From NCBI GenBank assembly GCA_028095005.1, contig CM051459.1:44460257-44524256 (forward strand): a stretch of 64,000 bases of DNA, in the 5' to 3' direction. The position numbers and the translations under genes are program-made. This document shows, one piece after another, positions 47,533 through 59,712 of this stretch; positions within the stretch are counted from its first letter, which is position 1; each line of letters begins with the position of its first letter. The notes beneath the pieces were generated by a model, which made no database searches, was not told the DNA's origin, and saw only the letters and a program-made list of their open reading frames with translations. Source of the DNA: Rhynchospora pubera. Taxonomy: Eukaryota > Streptophyta > Magnoliopsida > Poales > Cyperaceae.

Positions 47533-49310
47533 TTCACACCGATATATGCGGTCCTTTTCCCACTCCGAGTCTCAACGGACACAAATCATTCATTACTTTT
47601 ATTGATGATTACTCACGCTATGCTTATGTGTTCTTAATTTCTGAAAAATCAGAGGCACTAGACAAATTTAAGATTTTCAAAGCTGAAGTTGAAAATCAGC
47701 ATAATCTTAAAATTAAAGTAGTGCGATCAGATAGAGGTGGTGAGTATTATGGTAGGCACACTGACTTGGGTCAAAGTCCAGGTCCATTTGCTTTGTTTCT
47801 TCAAGAAAGTGGTATTGTTCATCAATTCTCTATGCCAGGTGATCCTCGGCAAAATGGAGTGGCTGAAAGGCGTAATCGTACATTAATGGATATGGTACGA
47901 AGTATGATATGCAATACCACTTTACCAGAATTTTTGTGGTCCGAGGCTTTAAAAACAGCAACACATGTTCTCAATCGAGTTCCTAGTAAATCTGTTCCAG
48001 CAACACCTTATGAATTTTGGACCGGAAGAAAGCCACAACTAGGATACTTACGTGTGTGGGGCTGTCATGCTGAAGCAAAAGTCTACAATCCACAAATTAT
48101 GAAACTGGATTCCAAAACCGTCAGTTGTTCTTTCATAGGATATCCAGAGAGGTCCAAAGGTTTTAGATTTTATTGTCCCTCGCATACCACTAGAATAGTT
48201 GAGACAAGACATGCAGTATTTTTTGAAAATGGCAACATTAGTGGGAGTAATGAAAAACGAATTATAAACCTCGATGAAGAAGACCGAATTTATGTTCCAA
48301 CTTCGGTCATTTCAGAGGCTACAAGTTTTGTTTCTCCTTTATCACTAAATGAAGGTACTAATGTTAGTAATGTTTCTAACAATGAAGAGGTACCTTTGCT
48401 GCCACAAGAACCTTTACGCAAGTCGCAAAGGGAACGAAAATCTGCAATACCTGATGATTATATTGTATACCTTACGGAAGAAGGTGGCGATATAGGTCAT
48501 GGAGATGATCCTATCTCTTTCAAGGACGCCATGAAAAGTGATAAGTCATCTCAGTGGCTGGAAGCCATGAATGATGAGATGAACTCAATGCAACAAAATG
48601 ATGTTTGGGACGTTGTTGAGTTACCTAAAGGTGTTAAACCCGTAGGATGCAAATGGGTTTACAAAACTAAGACCGATTCTCATGGTAACATCGAAAGATA
48701 CAAGGCCCGACTGGTTGCTAAAGGCTTTACGCAACAAGAAGGTATACATTATGATAATACTTTTTCTCCTGTCTCAAAGAAAGATTCATTAAGAATTGTT
48801 TTAGCTCTTGTAGCTCATTATGATCTCGAGTTGCATCAAATGGACGTGAAAACCGCATTCCTTAATGGTGACTTGCATGAAGAAATTTTCATGAAACAAC
48901 CTGAAGGTTTTGTTGTTAAAGGCAAGGAACATATGGGCTGTCGGTTGAAACGATCAATTTATGGGTTAAAGCAAGCTTCAAGGCAGTGGTATCTAAAGTT
49001 TGATGAGGTCATCACAGAATTTGGATTTCAAGAAAACACTTTTGATCAATGCATTTATCTCAAGGTTAGTGGGAGCAGATTTATCATTCTTGTTTTGTAT
49101 GTGGATGACATTTTGTTAGCAAGCAGTGATTTAGACATGTTGTACGAGACAAAACGTTTTCTTTCAAAGAAATTTGAAATGAAGGATCTAGGTGAAGCCT
49201 CTTATGTCATAGGCATTGAAATCCACCGTGATCGGTCTCGTGGTCTCTTAGGTTTATCACAAAAGGCATATATCGAGAAAATGCTTAAGCGCTATAACAT
49301 GCAAAATTAA
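47523..49310 (+). pseudogene. pol: Copia integrase and reverse transcriptase
   Basis: The integrase core has the acidic triad in HTDICGPF, VRSDRGGEY and NGVAERRNRT. The reverse transcriptase starts around WLEAMNDEM, with GCKWVYKTK, KARLVAKGFTQ, LHQMDVKTAFLNGDL and the catalytic YVDDILLA (about 49098-49121). The frame is open for 595 codons and ends at an in-frame TAA (49308-49310), after which the homologous reading continues in the same frame into RNase H. So this stop is a nonsense mutation, not the natural end. The true upstream joining region is lost in the frameshift before 47523. Confidence 0.92.
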
Positions 49311-50039
49311 TCTCCAAGTGTTGCTCCCATTTTCAAAGGTGACAAATTCAGCAAGGCTCAATGTCCCAAAACTGAATCAGAACGTAAGCAAATGGAAAAG
49401 AATGAGTATGCTTCGGTTGTTGGAAGCTTAATGTATGCTCAAGTTTGCACACGTCCTGATATTGCTTTTGTAGTTGGCATGCTCGGCCGATATCAATCAA
49501 ATCCAGGACTGGATCATTGGCGAGCTGCTAAGAAAGTCTTACGCTATTTGCAAGGGACTAAAGACTACATGCTTACTTACAGAAAGTCCGATAACCTTGA
49601 GGTCATTGGTTATTCCGATTCGGATTTTGCTGGATGTGTAGACATGAAGAAATCCACATCAGGATACATATTCATGCTTGCAGGGGGACCAATTTCATGG
49701 AAGCAGAATTTGTGGCAAGCAGAATTTGTGGCGTGTTTTGAAGCTACTGGTCAAGCAGTTTGGTTGAAGAATTTCATACCTGAACTTCAAGCAAAACCAC
49801 TCACGCTATTTTGTGATAATGAGGCTGCTGTTTTCTTCTCTAAAAACAACAAGTCCAGCGGTGCTACTAAATGGATTGACATCAAATATCTTGTTGTTAG
49901 ACAGAAAATTAAGGATAATGTTATTGTCATACAACACATCAATACAAGATCTATGTTAGCTGATTCTCTAACAAAAGCACTACCACCTACTCTTTTCAAA
50001 GAGCATGTAGCCGGCATGGGTTTGGTTAGTGACTTGTGA
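49311..50039 (+). pseudogene. pol: Copia RNase H part of pol
   Basis: In frame after the nonsense codon. It has SLMYAQVCTRPDIAF, GYSDSDFAGC, LFCDNEAAV and the terminal SLTKALPP...HVAGMGL typical of copia RNase H. Around 49700-49735 a 14-base repeat (GCAGAATTTGTGGC) marks a rearrangement that removes about ten residues, including the segment that usually precedes EAEF. The natural stop is at 50037-50039. Confidence 0.9.
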
Positions 50040-50363
50040 TGTTGTAATGAACAATTATGTATTAATTAAGTTATGTATTGAAGCTTCATTTATGTATTGA
50101 CTGAATTTATATAGTTTGCTTATTTCTTATGTTTGCGCATTAATGTAATTTATATAAGCAAATATACTTATGTGGATCGAATGAATTTAATTAACCATAT
50201 GTTGGAAAGAATACTATTCTATAATTAATAGGGATCAAATAACAGTTTTAGTTATTTTGATTATATTAGTTTAGTTTGGTATTTCTAACTGAACAAGGTT
50301 TATGTTTTATTGGCCAATTTGAATTCGAGTTTCATTATGATATTTATAGGCCAAGTGGGAGAA

Positions 50364-50748
50364 TGTTATAATTATTATGGCCTATAATAATAAATGTGAA
50401 CCGGGTTTAATTATTAAATTTATCTAAAGGGTGCATCAGATTTTGATGGAAAATCTGATGGACTATGTTCATTCAATGTTGATCCCTTCAATTGCCTTGG
50501 TATTAATTAAAATATTCTGTCATAATTTGGCACCTATTCATTTTTATTTTCGTCCAAGAAAGAAAAAAGACAAAATATTAAAAACGCCATTAATCTTCCA
50601 TCAAGAAATATCAAGGAAAATTGGAGAAGATCGATTTTCCGCCTTACGATGTCGTCTCTCAAATCCTGTAAGTTCTAACTTATGAATTTATTTAATTTTA
50701 TATGAATTACGTTGATTCTAGGATGTTAATTAGAAATATTATTATGAA
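50364..50748 (+). repeat. Copia second LTR, lacking its last ~19 bases
   Basis: Starts after the polypurine tract AAGTGGGAGAA with TGTTATAATT. It stops at ...ATTATTATGAA, where the next LTR begins at once. About 4 differences from the third LTR and 9 from the first. Confidence 0.9.
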
Positions 50749-51152
50749 TGTTATAATTATTATGGCCTATAATAATAAATGTGAACCGGGTTTAATTATT
50801 AAATTTATCTAAAGGGTGCATCAGATTTTGATGGAAAATCTGATGGACCATGTTCATTCAATGTTGATCCCTTCAATTGCCTTGGTATTAATTAAAATAT
50901 TCTGTCATAATTTGGCACCTATTCATTTTTATTTTCGTCCAAGAAAGAAAAAGGCAGAATATTAAAAACGCCATTAATCTTCCATCAAGAAATATCAAGG
51001 AAAATTGGAGAAGATCGATTTTCCGCCTTACGATGTCGTCTCTCCAATCCTGTAAGTTCTAACTTATGAATTTATTTAATTTTATATGAATTACGTTGAT
51101 TCTAGGATGTTAATTAGAAATATTATTATGAATTAATATTTTACGTCTATCA
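50749..51152 (+). repeat. Copia third LTR, complete (404 bp)
   Basis: Full-length, TGTTATAATT...TTACGTCTATCA, followed by the target copy TAACA. It shares with the second LTR the bases that set both apart from the 5' LTR. Confidence 0.92.
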
Positions 51153-51157
51153 TAACA

Positions 51158-54100
51158 ATCCCAATTTTTCCAATTGTAATTAGCTTAGATTAGCATTTAT
51201 ATTTATTCAATTAAATAAAAAAAAACAAATTTTGTTGACTTTACATTCTGATGAATACTGGTAGGTATATTGTGTGATAATAAACCTTTTACCTACTGTG
51301 GGATATTCAACTTTTAGCAAACCAAACTACACCTCACCTATATATGATCCGGTTTATGTATCATTACAAAAATCATTTCGTTTGATTTTCTTATCTATTT
51401 CATGTTATTTATTTATTTTTTGCTAATTGTTTGCTACGATATTGTGCAGGGTGTCTGTTGCGGCTTTTTCGTCATCCCTTGAAGAATGGAATTGGGTTTC
51501 CTCGAGAAATGGGAACATAGCCTTAGATTCACCTCCCTCAAGGTTTCGATCTCTATAGCGGGTATCTCTCGAAACAAGAGAATCCTAACAAGAGTCGCTA
51601 CTTAAAGAAGTTTCTTGATTTAGCGGGTCCTTTCTTTCCAATAGGCGCAAGCCCCTATTGTTAATTACCCCGTAGTTGCCTACGGGAACCTCTGATTAAG
51701 GGACGTGAAGGATATTGACGTAATGGGCTAAGAAAAGAGACTTATGGAGTGCTATTATTTGTCTTAAGGAGGACTTAATTGATGGTACCAAACATAATTG
51801 ACGGGACCCAATTAAGGACCTTTAAATTCCTAAAGGCTTTTGGCTTAAGGGATGGTTTTCATTTGAAAAGAAGAGCTCTTCACATGGAGTGGTTTGAGGG
51901 TCACTTGATTAGAATTCTGTTTAAGTCATCTGAGGTTGCTCTCAACCCCAGCGAGAGACTTTTCCTCAAATGGAGAGGTTTTGGCTTTGACTTTGGGTTT
52001 CGTGTTTTGACTTTTAATTTCTTAATGTTCCGCTAGGGATATTGGTGATTTTTATTCACTTTGGCCTTTTGTAACTTTGACTTTCAACAATTCTTTTCTA
52101 TTTAGAGAATATTAAGCTTAAGGCCATTTGTATATTGAAAGTACTCAAATTCCTTTTTAAAAGATATTTAGTAATGTTGACTAATTTAGACTTTTCATAT
52201 TTGTGAAAATATATTTTTATTTGAAAATACTTGATTTCGAAGATATCATATTTCGAATTTTTATTTCAAAAGTATTTAGTTTCAGTTTTAGAATTTTTAT
52301 GAATGAGTTTATTAATTTTCTAATATTTATAAAATTTATTTTTAAAGTAAAAATACTTCAAAAATACAAAAGGCTGCTACTTTGAAATAATTTCATATGA
52401 AAGTATCAGTGAATTTGGCTTATTTGGGTTATTAGAATTTTATGGATATTTTATTTGTATTTTTCTGAGTTTCTTACTAATTTTAATTGATTTTTAAATT
52501 TCTGTTTAAATTGGATTATTTTGGTTGGGCCACGTCACTGGACTATGACAAGGTGGCAAATACTGGACTTAGTTAATTATTCATTTCTTGGGCCTTAACT
52601 ACCGTTGGGCCATGGCTTTTTTTTTGTTTATTTTCTTTTATTTTGTTTAATTGATTAAATTCCGATGGTTTACATGCGGCGGGTGTCTGACAGGTCATAT
52701 GACTCGTTAATCACAGAAGATCGAAGAGGTCGAATACGCGCTGGAATTTGAAGAAGACGGGTTCCATTTCCCTTCGTTAACGGGCCCGATATGAAACGGG
52801 TGTGAATCCGTTAGCTCCTCCGACCATCGCGACTTGTCGGCAGGGACTTCCCGGCATCGCGAGAGAGAGAGGATTACAACGGTAGCCTCCGTTTCCGCCG
52901 CGTCACCTTGGTTTGGTGAGAAGACCAGACACTGACACGGTGACTAGGAAATTATTCAATTAGGTCCCTGTAAGCTTCATTTCGCACTTTTCGGTGATAG
53001 CCGCCGTTATCGTTAAAGGTGCCAACTTTAGTAGGATCAAGATACAGAGAGGAACATAAAGGTGCGCTCGATTGGGGATGCGTTGTTCTAATTTGATTGA
53101 TGGGTCACCGACCCTGATGCGATGACATGACTCCATTACTGACACAGGCACTGAGGGGTTTTTGGATTTCATTTGGCTTGTACTAAGGAGCTAAACTTAC
53201 TTCTCCTTTGTCCAACTTCACATTAATAATCATTAATTTCTTTATTTGGCATTTCTTTTAGGTAAAACCATTCTGGTTATAGTTTCAAGACAGTGCTTCT
53301 TCTTTTTCTATAACTATTTGCATATGAACATGGCTATTCAATTTGTGTTACCCACATCTAGTCTCAATCCTATTATCACATTATTACGGCATGCACTTGG
53401 TACATATTCTGGCACATCATTCATGTTACTACTGGCACATACTCACCGCTTCTCGTACATGTTCTTGACACAAGTTAATTTATACATTTTAATATATACA
53501 TTCACATGCTAACAATGGAATACCTTAATGCTGAAGCACTTTATACGTATGTATATATTTTATTACTAAGTTTTGCCAATAATCATCAAAGAGGACCATC
53601 CTGTTACATTTGCATGTAAGATAAAAGAAAACTTTGGATATCAAAAATGAGTGCAACATCTCACTTTATCATTTCAGGAAAGATTCATTGTGACTTTACC
53701 AGAAAACTATTTATGATACAAAGAACATTTTTACAAAGTCCAACAATACATCAATTATTACATTTAATTACTGTCAATTCACAGACATTTCCCTGATTTA
53801 TGCAATTCGATCCAGAGAGCTTTAGGAAATTACATTTGTCATTATCAGGGTCCATATACCAAGTCCTATTTTGCATTTTCTGGTCTGACAAGGCAAGAAA
53901 TTTATACTAAAGTCCAAGAAACTTCAAGTATCACCTACTACCATTCTGGTTCATCTTGCAAGACATTGATTTAACTGTTTTACTAAATTAAGGTCCAGAA
54001 ACAATTTTAATTGCAGGATTCATATTAACATACTGTATTTAAGCGCTTTGGTCCAGATTTATACACAATTTCAATTCTGATGGAATTTTGGCAGCATTTC

Positions 54101-54522
54101 GGTTTACAATTGACGGGTATGGTTTCTCTTGCCATGGCTCAAGGCCATTGGAAGGGAAAGCTACCTGGAACTGGAGAGACTCCAGTCGAGGTAAAGGAAG
54201 CCAAGGACTGAGGAAACCACAGCCGAGGCATGGTGCGAACCAAGGACAGGAGAGACTCCAGCCGAGGTGTGTTGTTGTGTGTGTGTGAGAAGAGGAAGGA
54301 GAAAAGAACGGCAAATAGATAAGCAAATGTCAGATCAAAGTACTCAATAAAGCTTCAATTTCAATCAAGAAACACCATGAGACCTTAAGTAACAGCTGCA
54401 CATAACAAATCGGATCCAAGATTTCAAAGATCACAAATTTCTTGATCAAACCCGAACTCACGTTACAAGCTTACTCTTTACCTCTGCCTCTTACCTTTCT
54501 TTCAATTACAATCTGAAGAATC
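51158..54522. other. Unassigned region between two LTR elements
   Basis: It includes GC-richer stretches (51440-51780, 52660-53170) that differ from the AT-rich rest and look like pieces of retroelement leader or LTR, with no pol motif. ORFs at 51779-52036, 52960-53172 and 53246-53512 have no recognisable domain. No TSD or tRNA was found. Confidence 0.35.
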
Positions 54523-54527
54523 GTCTA

Positions 54528-57047
54528 TGTTGAGTAATTTATCTCGGATCTATCTGGAGCTATGGGATTAACTGAGAGGATTGTTTTCTTATAACACTCT
54601 TTTATTACTAACTTGAAGGAGTACAATTATACACTATCTCTCATACACTCTCTTTGGTACTTCACTCTTATCTCATTGATGCTTGTCACAAAACAATATG
54701 AGACCTATGCCCTATTTATACATATCCTAACCGACATAGTAAATTCTAGATCCACTAACTCTAGACTTATCTACTAACTTATTAGTTGGTTCTAATTGTT
54801 TCCTCAATTTTCTTCACTAATCGGCACACATCAAGAAGCATCTAGAAATTGGGCTTGGGCCTTCCGATGGAATTAGGCTCTCGGTGCTGATTTTTAACAC
54901 TCCCCCTCAGCACCGACTCGATCTCGTCTCGATATGCAGATTTTTCTTCGAACTTCTTCTTGTATAACACTTTCTTATCGGCTAGTTGCTTATCCTTCAG
55001 AGTGAACTTCGATTGCACTTCTTGTTGCTTCATTATGCTACTCATGTTTGAAGTCTTGTTCTTAATAGCTTTCTTGTGCCAACATTGTCGTGCATAATGT
55101 CCTCGTCTTCCACAGTTGTTGCACGCTATGATTCTATGATAAGATGCCTTGCACATACTTTGTTGGTGCTTCAATTCGTTTCGAGCTCCCCCTTTATGTG
55201 TGCTCTTTTCTTTATCTCTTGCCATCTTCTTGACTTTTTCGGTATCGTTGATTACTTGAGCCCTCAACGCAAATTGTGCTTCTTCTTCTACCGGTGGTTG
55301 TGGAGCATAACTAAACCTTAACTGAAAGTTTCTAGATCTCTCCATAGAGATCCTTGCTATCACCAAATTTTTATTTTTCCTATCTAATATTTTGCATCCT
55401 CCATTTTCAAAATGAACCGCATATCCATTTTGCACTAACTGCCCCACACTTAACAAATTTTGCTTTAGGTCCGGTACGTATAGTACGTCTCGAATAAATT
55501 TCGGGCCCAACTTAGTTTGGATGGCAATACTTCCCTTTCCTTTTGCTTTAACTAAAGCACCATTACCCATGCGTACCTCTGGTGTATATGACGTGTCGAT
55601 ATCGCTAAAGATTTCACCATTTCCTGTCATGTGGTTTGTGCAACCGCTATCGAGGAACCACATGTTGTCTCTCTCTTCAATTGCAGAGTGGCACGCATAG
55701 AAGATACTTTCTTCATAGTCATCTTCTTCAACGAAATTTGCTCGATCAACATTTTTGGACCTACATTTCCGAGCTATATGGCCGATCTTTTTGCACTTGT
55801 TGCATCGCATCTTCCGCCAGCATCTTGACGTATCATGATTTGACATCTTGCATACGTCGCACCATAAGTTTGCATTGCGCGTACTTGAATCTTCTTTATT
55901 ATGAGCTTGGTGGAGTTTGAATCTTGTCTGGAGCGCAGTTTCAACTGAGTTCGGCTCCGTCGAGTTCGAATTTGTCCCACGTTGTAACATCCTTTCTTCA
56001 TGTGACTCCAACGAGCTCATCAATTGTTGAACCGAAAGAGTTGATAAATCTTTCGACTCCTCAATCGCTGCGACGATATGCTCATATTTCTCTGGCAGAC
56101 TGATCAAGATCTTTTCGACAACTCTTTGATCTGACATACCTTCGCCATATGCTCGCATCTGATTGACGATCTCGATTACTCTTGTGAAGTACTCTTTTAT
56201 CTTCTCTGACTCCTTCATTTGCAGATTCTGAAATTGTTTCCTCAAGGTCTGCAACTTCATCGCAATTGTTTTTGCAGATCCTTGAAACTCCTCTCGCAAA
56301 ACGTCCCATGCTTCCTTCGCCTTCTTCGCGCCAATGATACGCGAAAATAGATTCTCGGCAATACCTTGCTGGATTAGAAACAATGCTTTGGCGTCCTTCA
56401 TGGTGTCTTCCGCCAACTGTTTCTTCTGTTGCGCCGTCGGTTCAGCATGCTCGGTGTAGCCGTTCTCTACGATGTCCCATAATCCTTGAGACCGTAGCAA
56501 CGTCTGCATCTTGATTCTCCAAATGTCATAGTTCTCTCCAGTGAATATCGGAACCATTGACTGCGCCATGCTTGCGCCAACACTTGAAGCCATCGTCTAA
56601 GATGCTCTTTCGATCTTCACTAATACGTCGCTACTCCTTCTATGCGCGTCTGACCGATCTGGCTCTGATACCAATTGTTGAGTAATTTATCTCGGATCTA
56701 TCTGGAGCTATGGGATTAACTGAGAGGATTGTTTTCTTATAACACTCTTTTATTACTAACTTGAAGGAGTACAATTATACACTATCTCTCATACACTCTC
56801 TTTGGTACTTCACTCTTATCTCATTGATGCTTGTCACAAAACAATATGAGACCTATGCCCTATTTATACATATCCTAACCGACATAGTAAATTCTAGATC
56901 CACTAACTCTAGACTTATCTACTAACTTATTAGTTGGTTCTAATTGTTTCCTCAATTTTCTTCACTAATCGGCACACATCAAGAAGCATCTAGAAATTGG
57001 GCTTGGGCCTTCCGATGGAATTAGGTTCTCGGTGCTGATTTTTAACA
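54528..57047 (-). mobile_element. Pol-less LTR retrotransposon with a Gag-protease ORF (TR-GAG type)
   Basis: Two 372-bp LTRs (54528-54899 and 56676-57047) differ at one base by eye, and GTCTA flanks both sides (54523-54527, 57048-57052). On the minus strand the 5' LTR is followed after 2 bases by TGGTATCAGAGC (plus positions 56662-56673), and a GAGGGGGAG polypurine tract (54900-54908) precedes the 3' LTR. Between them is only one long ORF. No integrase or reverse transcriptase is present. Near-identical LTRs imply very recent insertion, so it must be mobilised by a partner element. Confidence 0.93.
54842..56593 (-). CDS. gag: Gag-protease polyprotein of the pol-less LTR element
   Basis: 583 residues, uninterrupted. 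Residues 1-200 are a copia Gag (IFTGENYDIWRIKM near the start, then a helical UBN2-type domain). Two CCHC zinc knuckles follow (Cys245-Cys258 and Cys264-Cys277), then the aspartic-protease motif FLDSGCTNHM with Asp315 and a protease-like fold to about 400. In place of the pre-integrase and integrase there is a charged tail with a third CCHC knuckle (Cys491-Cys504). The reading frame crosses the polypurine tract and stops inside the 3' LTR. Gag coats and packages the RNA. The start chosen is the first ATG after the primer-binding site and gives a normal copia Gag N-terminus. The intact frame suggests selection or youth. Confidence 0.92.
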   Translation of the reverse strand: MASSVGASMAQSMVPIFTGENYDIWRIKMQTLLRSQGLWDIVENGYTEHAEPTAQQKKQLAEDTMKDAKALFLIQQGIAENLFSRIIGAKKAKEAWDVLREEFQGSAKTIAMKLQTLRKQFQNLQMKESEKIKEYFTRVIEIVNQMRAYGEGMSDQRVVEKILISLPEKYEHIVAAIEESKDLSTLSVQQLMSSLESHEERMLQRGTNSNSTEPNSVETALQTRFKLHQAHNKEDSSTRNANLWCDVCKMSNHDTSRCWRKMRCNKCKKIGHIARKCRSKNVDRANFVEEDDYEESIFYACHSAIEERDNMWFLDSGCTNHMTGNGEIFSDIDTSYTPEVRMGNGALVKAKGKGSIAIQTKLGPKFIRDVLYVPDLKQNLLSVGQLVQNGYAVHFENGGCKILDRKNKNLVIARISMERSRNFQLRFSYAPQPPVEEEAQFALRAQVINDTEKVKKMARDKEKSTHKGGARNELKHQQSMCKASYHRIIACNNCGRRGHYARQCWHKKAIKNKTSNMSSIMKQQEVQSKFTLKDKQLADKKVLYKKKFEEKSAYRDEIESVLRGSVKNQHREPNSIGRPKPNF

Positions 57048-57052
57048 GTCTA

Positions 57053-58256
57053 GATATCGCTTAATTCCTTTCTTCTAAGCTTGCTCTACAACTGTTTGTA
57101 GAAAATGCCTATTACAATTTTCTATCTAATTTCTTGAAAGGAACTGTTTAGACTACTGTGTGTGTGTTTCTATGCGTGGAGAGGGATTGGAGAAGAAAGA
57201 ATAATGTGTAGAAATCGTGTGTCTTCCTAGCCGTCCCTTCTTCAATCTTTGAGCTATCTATTTATAGGCATGGTTTAAGGTCTAGAAACTTTGGTTGGTG
57301 TAACCGTCGACTTGATCTCGTCCCTCCATTTCAGAGCACACGGATCGCCACCCTATCTAACGGCTCTGGTGATGCCAATTTGTGTTTCTTCTTGGATGGT
57401 CAACAAAAGGAAGGAGCTGGCTTTGACCATGGTAGTTTGGGTTTGCAACGGCGCCAATTGATCCTGGCCCTTTCCCACAGATCTATCGTCATCCAACGGC
57501 TCTCGTCGTACTACACTGGGGCCCACTCAGATGGGGTCTGAACGGAAGTGGTTGGGGGTAGTTACGCAGGTGCAGTGCATCTCCCTCCTTTCTTTCTTTC
57601 CCTTTCGCGAATTCCCTTCTGTTTTGTTTGGGGAAGATGACCCCTTCGCAGGAGGGTCCCACAAGTAAGGTTTAATGAGACACATTTTATTAGCATCCCA
57701 ACTCTTCGTCCCGGCTGCACGCGGTTCTTAATACACCAATGCTCAATTCCCCTTTCCTCTGTGCGTGGTGTATGAGAAACTGATGCACCTAAATTGCTCC
57801 TGTGCAAGAGGGAGGTTTAAACTTCGCTGGTTCCTCTCTCCAGTTCTCTATATGTCGCACCTCTCCATTTCATCGTGAAAGCCAATTTCCATTTGTTGCT
57901 GAAACTAAATAAATTGTTTGGACTCCTTTTCTATTGATTTTCTCCATGAAATTTTGTACACGGCCTCATAAAAACATGTAGAATTTTATGAAACCCAAAA
58001 TTTTCTGAAAAGGCCTCACCACCTAGTTTATTTGATTTCTCCAAAATTATGGGCTTTTTTGCATAAAATAGGGATTCTGTATCTCCTCTGTCCAATCTGA
58101 GGGCACCATAATTTTCTTCATGCTTCACTGGATTTTTGGGTAATTTTCCATGATTTTTGGGATCCATTTTATACTTTTCTTGAATTTTCTCGTGCTCTTT
58201 GATGAAATTATCCAATTAAATTCAAGAATTTGGCACCACATTTTAGGGTCAAACAG
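57053..58256. other. Unassigned region, possibly an LTR fragment
   Basis: 57060-57870 is less AT-rich than average. It includes CTATTTATAGGCATGG (about 57266), a TATA-like motif of the kind seen in plant LTRs. No paired copy lies in the window. ORFs at 57562-58215 are without motif. Confidence 0.3.
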
Positions 58257-58757
58257 TGTCATGGCAAATCATGCCAGTGTGTCCAGCTCTACGACAAGTA
58301 CGTCACTCACTAGGATGTTTCAATTTTTTTTTTCTTTCGTCCTCTTCTTTATCGTTTCTTTTGTGATTTTCATTTTTCTTCCTCAATTTTAATTGCTTAT
58401 CTTCGCATCCTCTCTCTGATCTTGCTACGGCTATTTATCTCCATACATTTTTCTGCTTTGTTTATTTAGTGTTGCCAATCATTACTTTTACCACAACGCA
58501 TTATTTGCTATCCAACTTTTGTGAGGTGCGACATATACCGGTCTGCTATTAGATGCGCCTTCAGTATTGACATAGGGTATATCTTATCCAAAAAAAAAGG
58601 TCGAGTAGTTATTTCTCTTCCAGAACTTCAAATTTTCAAGAACTATTTTACAACATATAGCGATTGCACACAAAGATGGAGAGATTTTCAAAATCTTCCT
58701 TGCTAATTTAAAAAATTTTAGGTCACTTATTTGAAATTATACTGCTTGGTGTTTCAG

Positions 58758-59712
58758 GTTAGACATAGGCATCCATGGAGAAGGGGAGATTCTAGAGACC
58801 CAAGCAATCTGCGTTTATCCAGTGGTGAGTGAAAAATTAAAATTATAATGTTATTAATTAGCTGAATATCTCTGAACCATTTCTCACTGTCAATTTTAAT
58901 CATTGAAAAGACGAGAGATTTTAAGATGAACATGGGTAATCAACTCATTTAAGCTTCTTCTGGTAAGAACACTCACTGCATGTCCTTATTATACAGAAGT
59001 GGCATGTATTTTTCTGTGTTGTGGGATCACAAGCTCTCCTCGGACATGACATGCCGTCTATAGTATAACAACCTTACTACTGACCAGTTTGGCAAAAAAT
59101 AATTACAAAAATATTTTAAATATTGTCCAATCAAGGTTCATGATTTTTGTTGACCAAATGGACAATAATGAGTTAATTTGACCACTTTGGCTTACTTTTT
59201 GCATGTTTCTTAATACCTGCTGCTTAGTCGCTTGATGCATAGCTAATTGAATCAATTTTTTTTTTATATAATTTCTATATTTTCCAACCAAATACCATGC
59301 CACCTGCCTTATAACCCCACGTAGCTAGCTTCCATGCATCCATAACCATTAATCTTCCCAACAGATTACTGACATTTTTTTTTAATTTATATAGCCTCTG
59401 TACTCTACGCAGCCACTAGAGAGGAAGCATGTTGCTTCCTTTATCTTTCTGATCCAGCTATATTAATTAGTACCTTACATTTTACTTGATTAAACTGTAT
59501 AAATGTACAGAAAAGTAAGATGGTGGCTGAGCACAAATTCAGAATTGGTGGCGGCCATTGTTGGAAGAGGAGGTGGCAACAACAGTGAGACAAGTCAAGA
59601 CGGGCAATATATGGCTGGGCCTGGTTGCTTCTTCATCTGTCTTGGTATGGTTATTGCAACATTAACTCATTTAATTAATACTCTGTTGGACCTATGTATG
59701 GAAGTAATCTGA
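58758..59712 (+). CDS. Candidate small spliced gene, one membrane segment
   Basis: An exon-like block at 58758-58824 (acceptor TTTCAG, donor GTGAGT) reads VRHRHPWRRGDSRDPSNLRLSS. It can join in frame, with an acceptor after AAAAG at 59515, to 59516-59712, which reads VRWWLSTNSELVAAIVGRGGG... and a hydrophobic GPGCFFICLGMVIATLTHLI before the stop. A first exon with ATG is not settled; 58261 is a possible start but no clean frame joins. I do not recognise the family. Confidence 0.3.

Larger units (their letters stand above)
42837..51152 (+). mobile_element. Ty1/copia retrotransposon, decayed, with three LTR copies
   Basis: The 5-bp target TAACA stands at 42832-42836 and 51153-51157. Order: 5' LTR (42837-43240), primer-binding site, about 1 kb leader, gag, protease, integrase, reverse transcriptase, RNase H, polypurine tract (about 50353-50363), then a truncated LTR (50364-50748) joined directly to a full LTR (50749-51152). 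Integrase before reverse transcriptase defines copia. The coding region is interrupted by a 1759-bp insertion in gag, a frameshift before integrase, a nonsense codon and a deletion in RNase H, so the element is not autonomous. The outer LTRs differ at about 5 of 404 positions, suggesting insertion within roughly the last million years. Confidence 0.93.

Noticed and set aside
55076..55920. Plus-strand ORFs over the pol-less LTR element
   Set aside because: They are antisense to the 583-codon Gag-protease ORF, which has clear zinc-knuckle and protease motifs.
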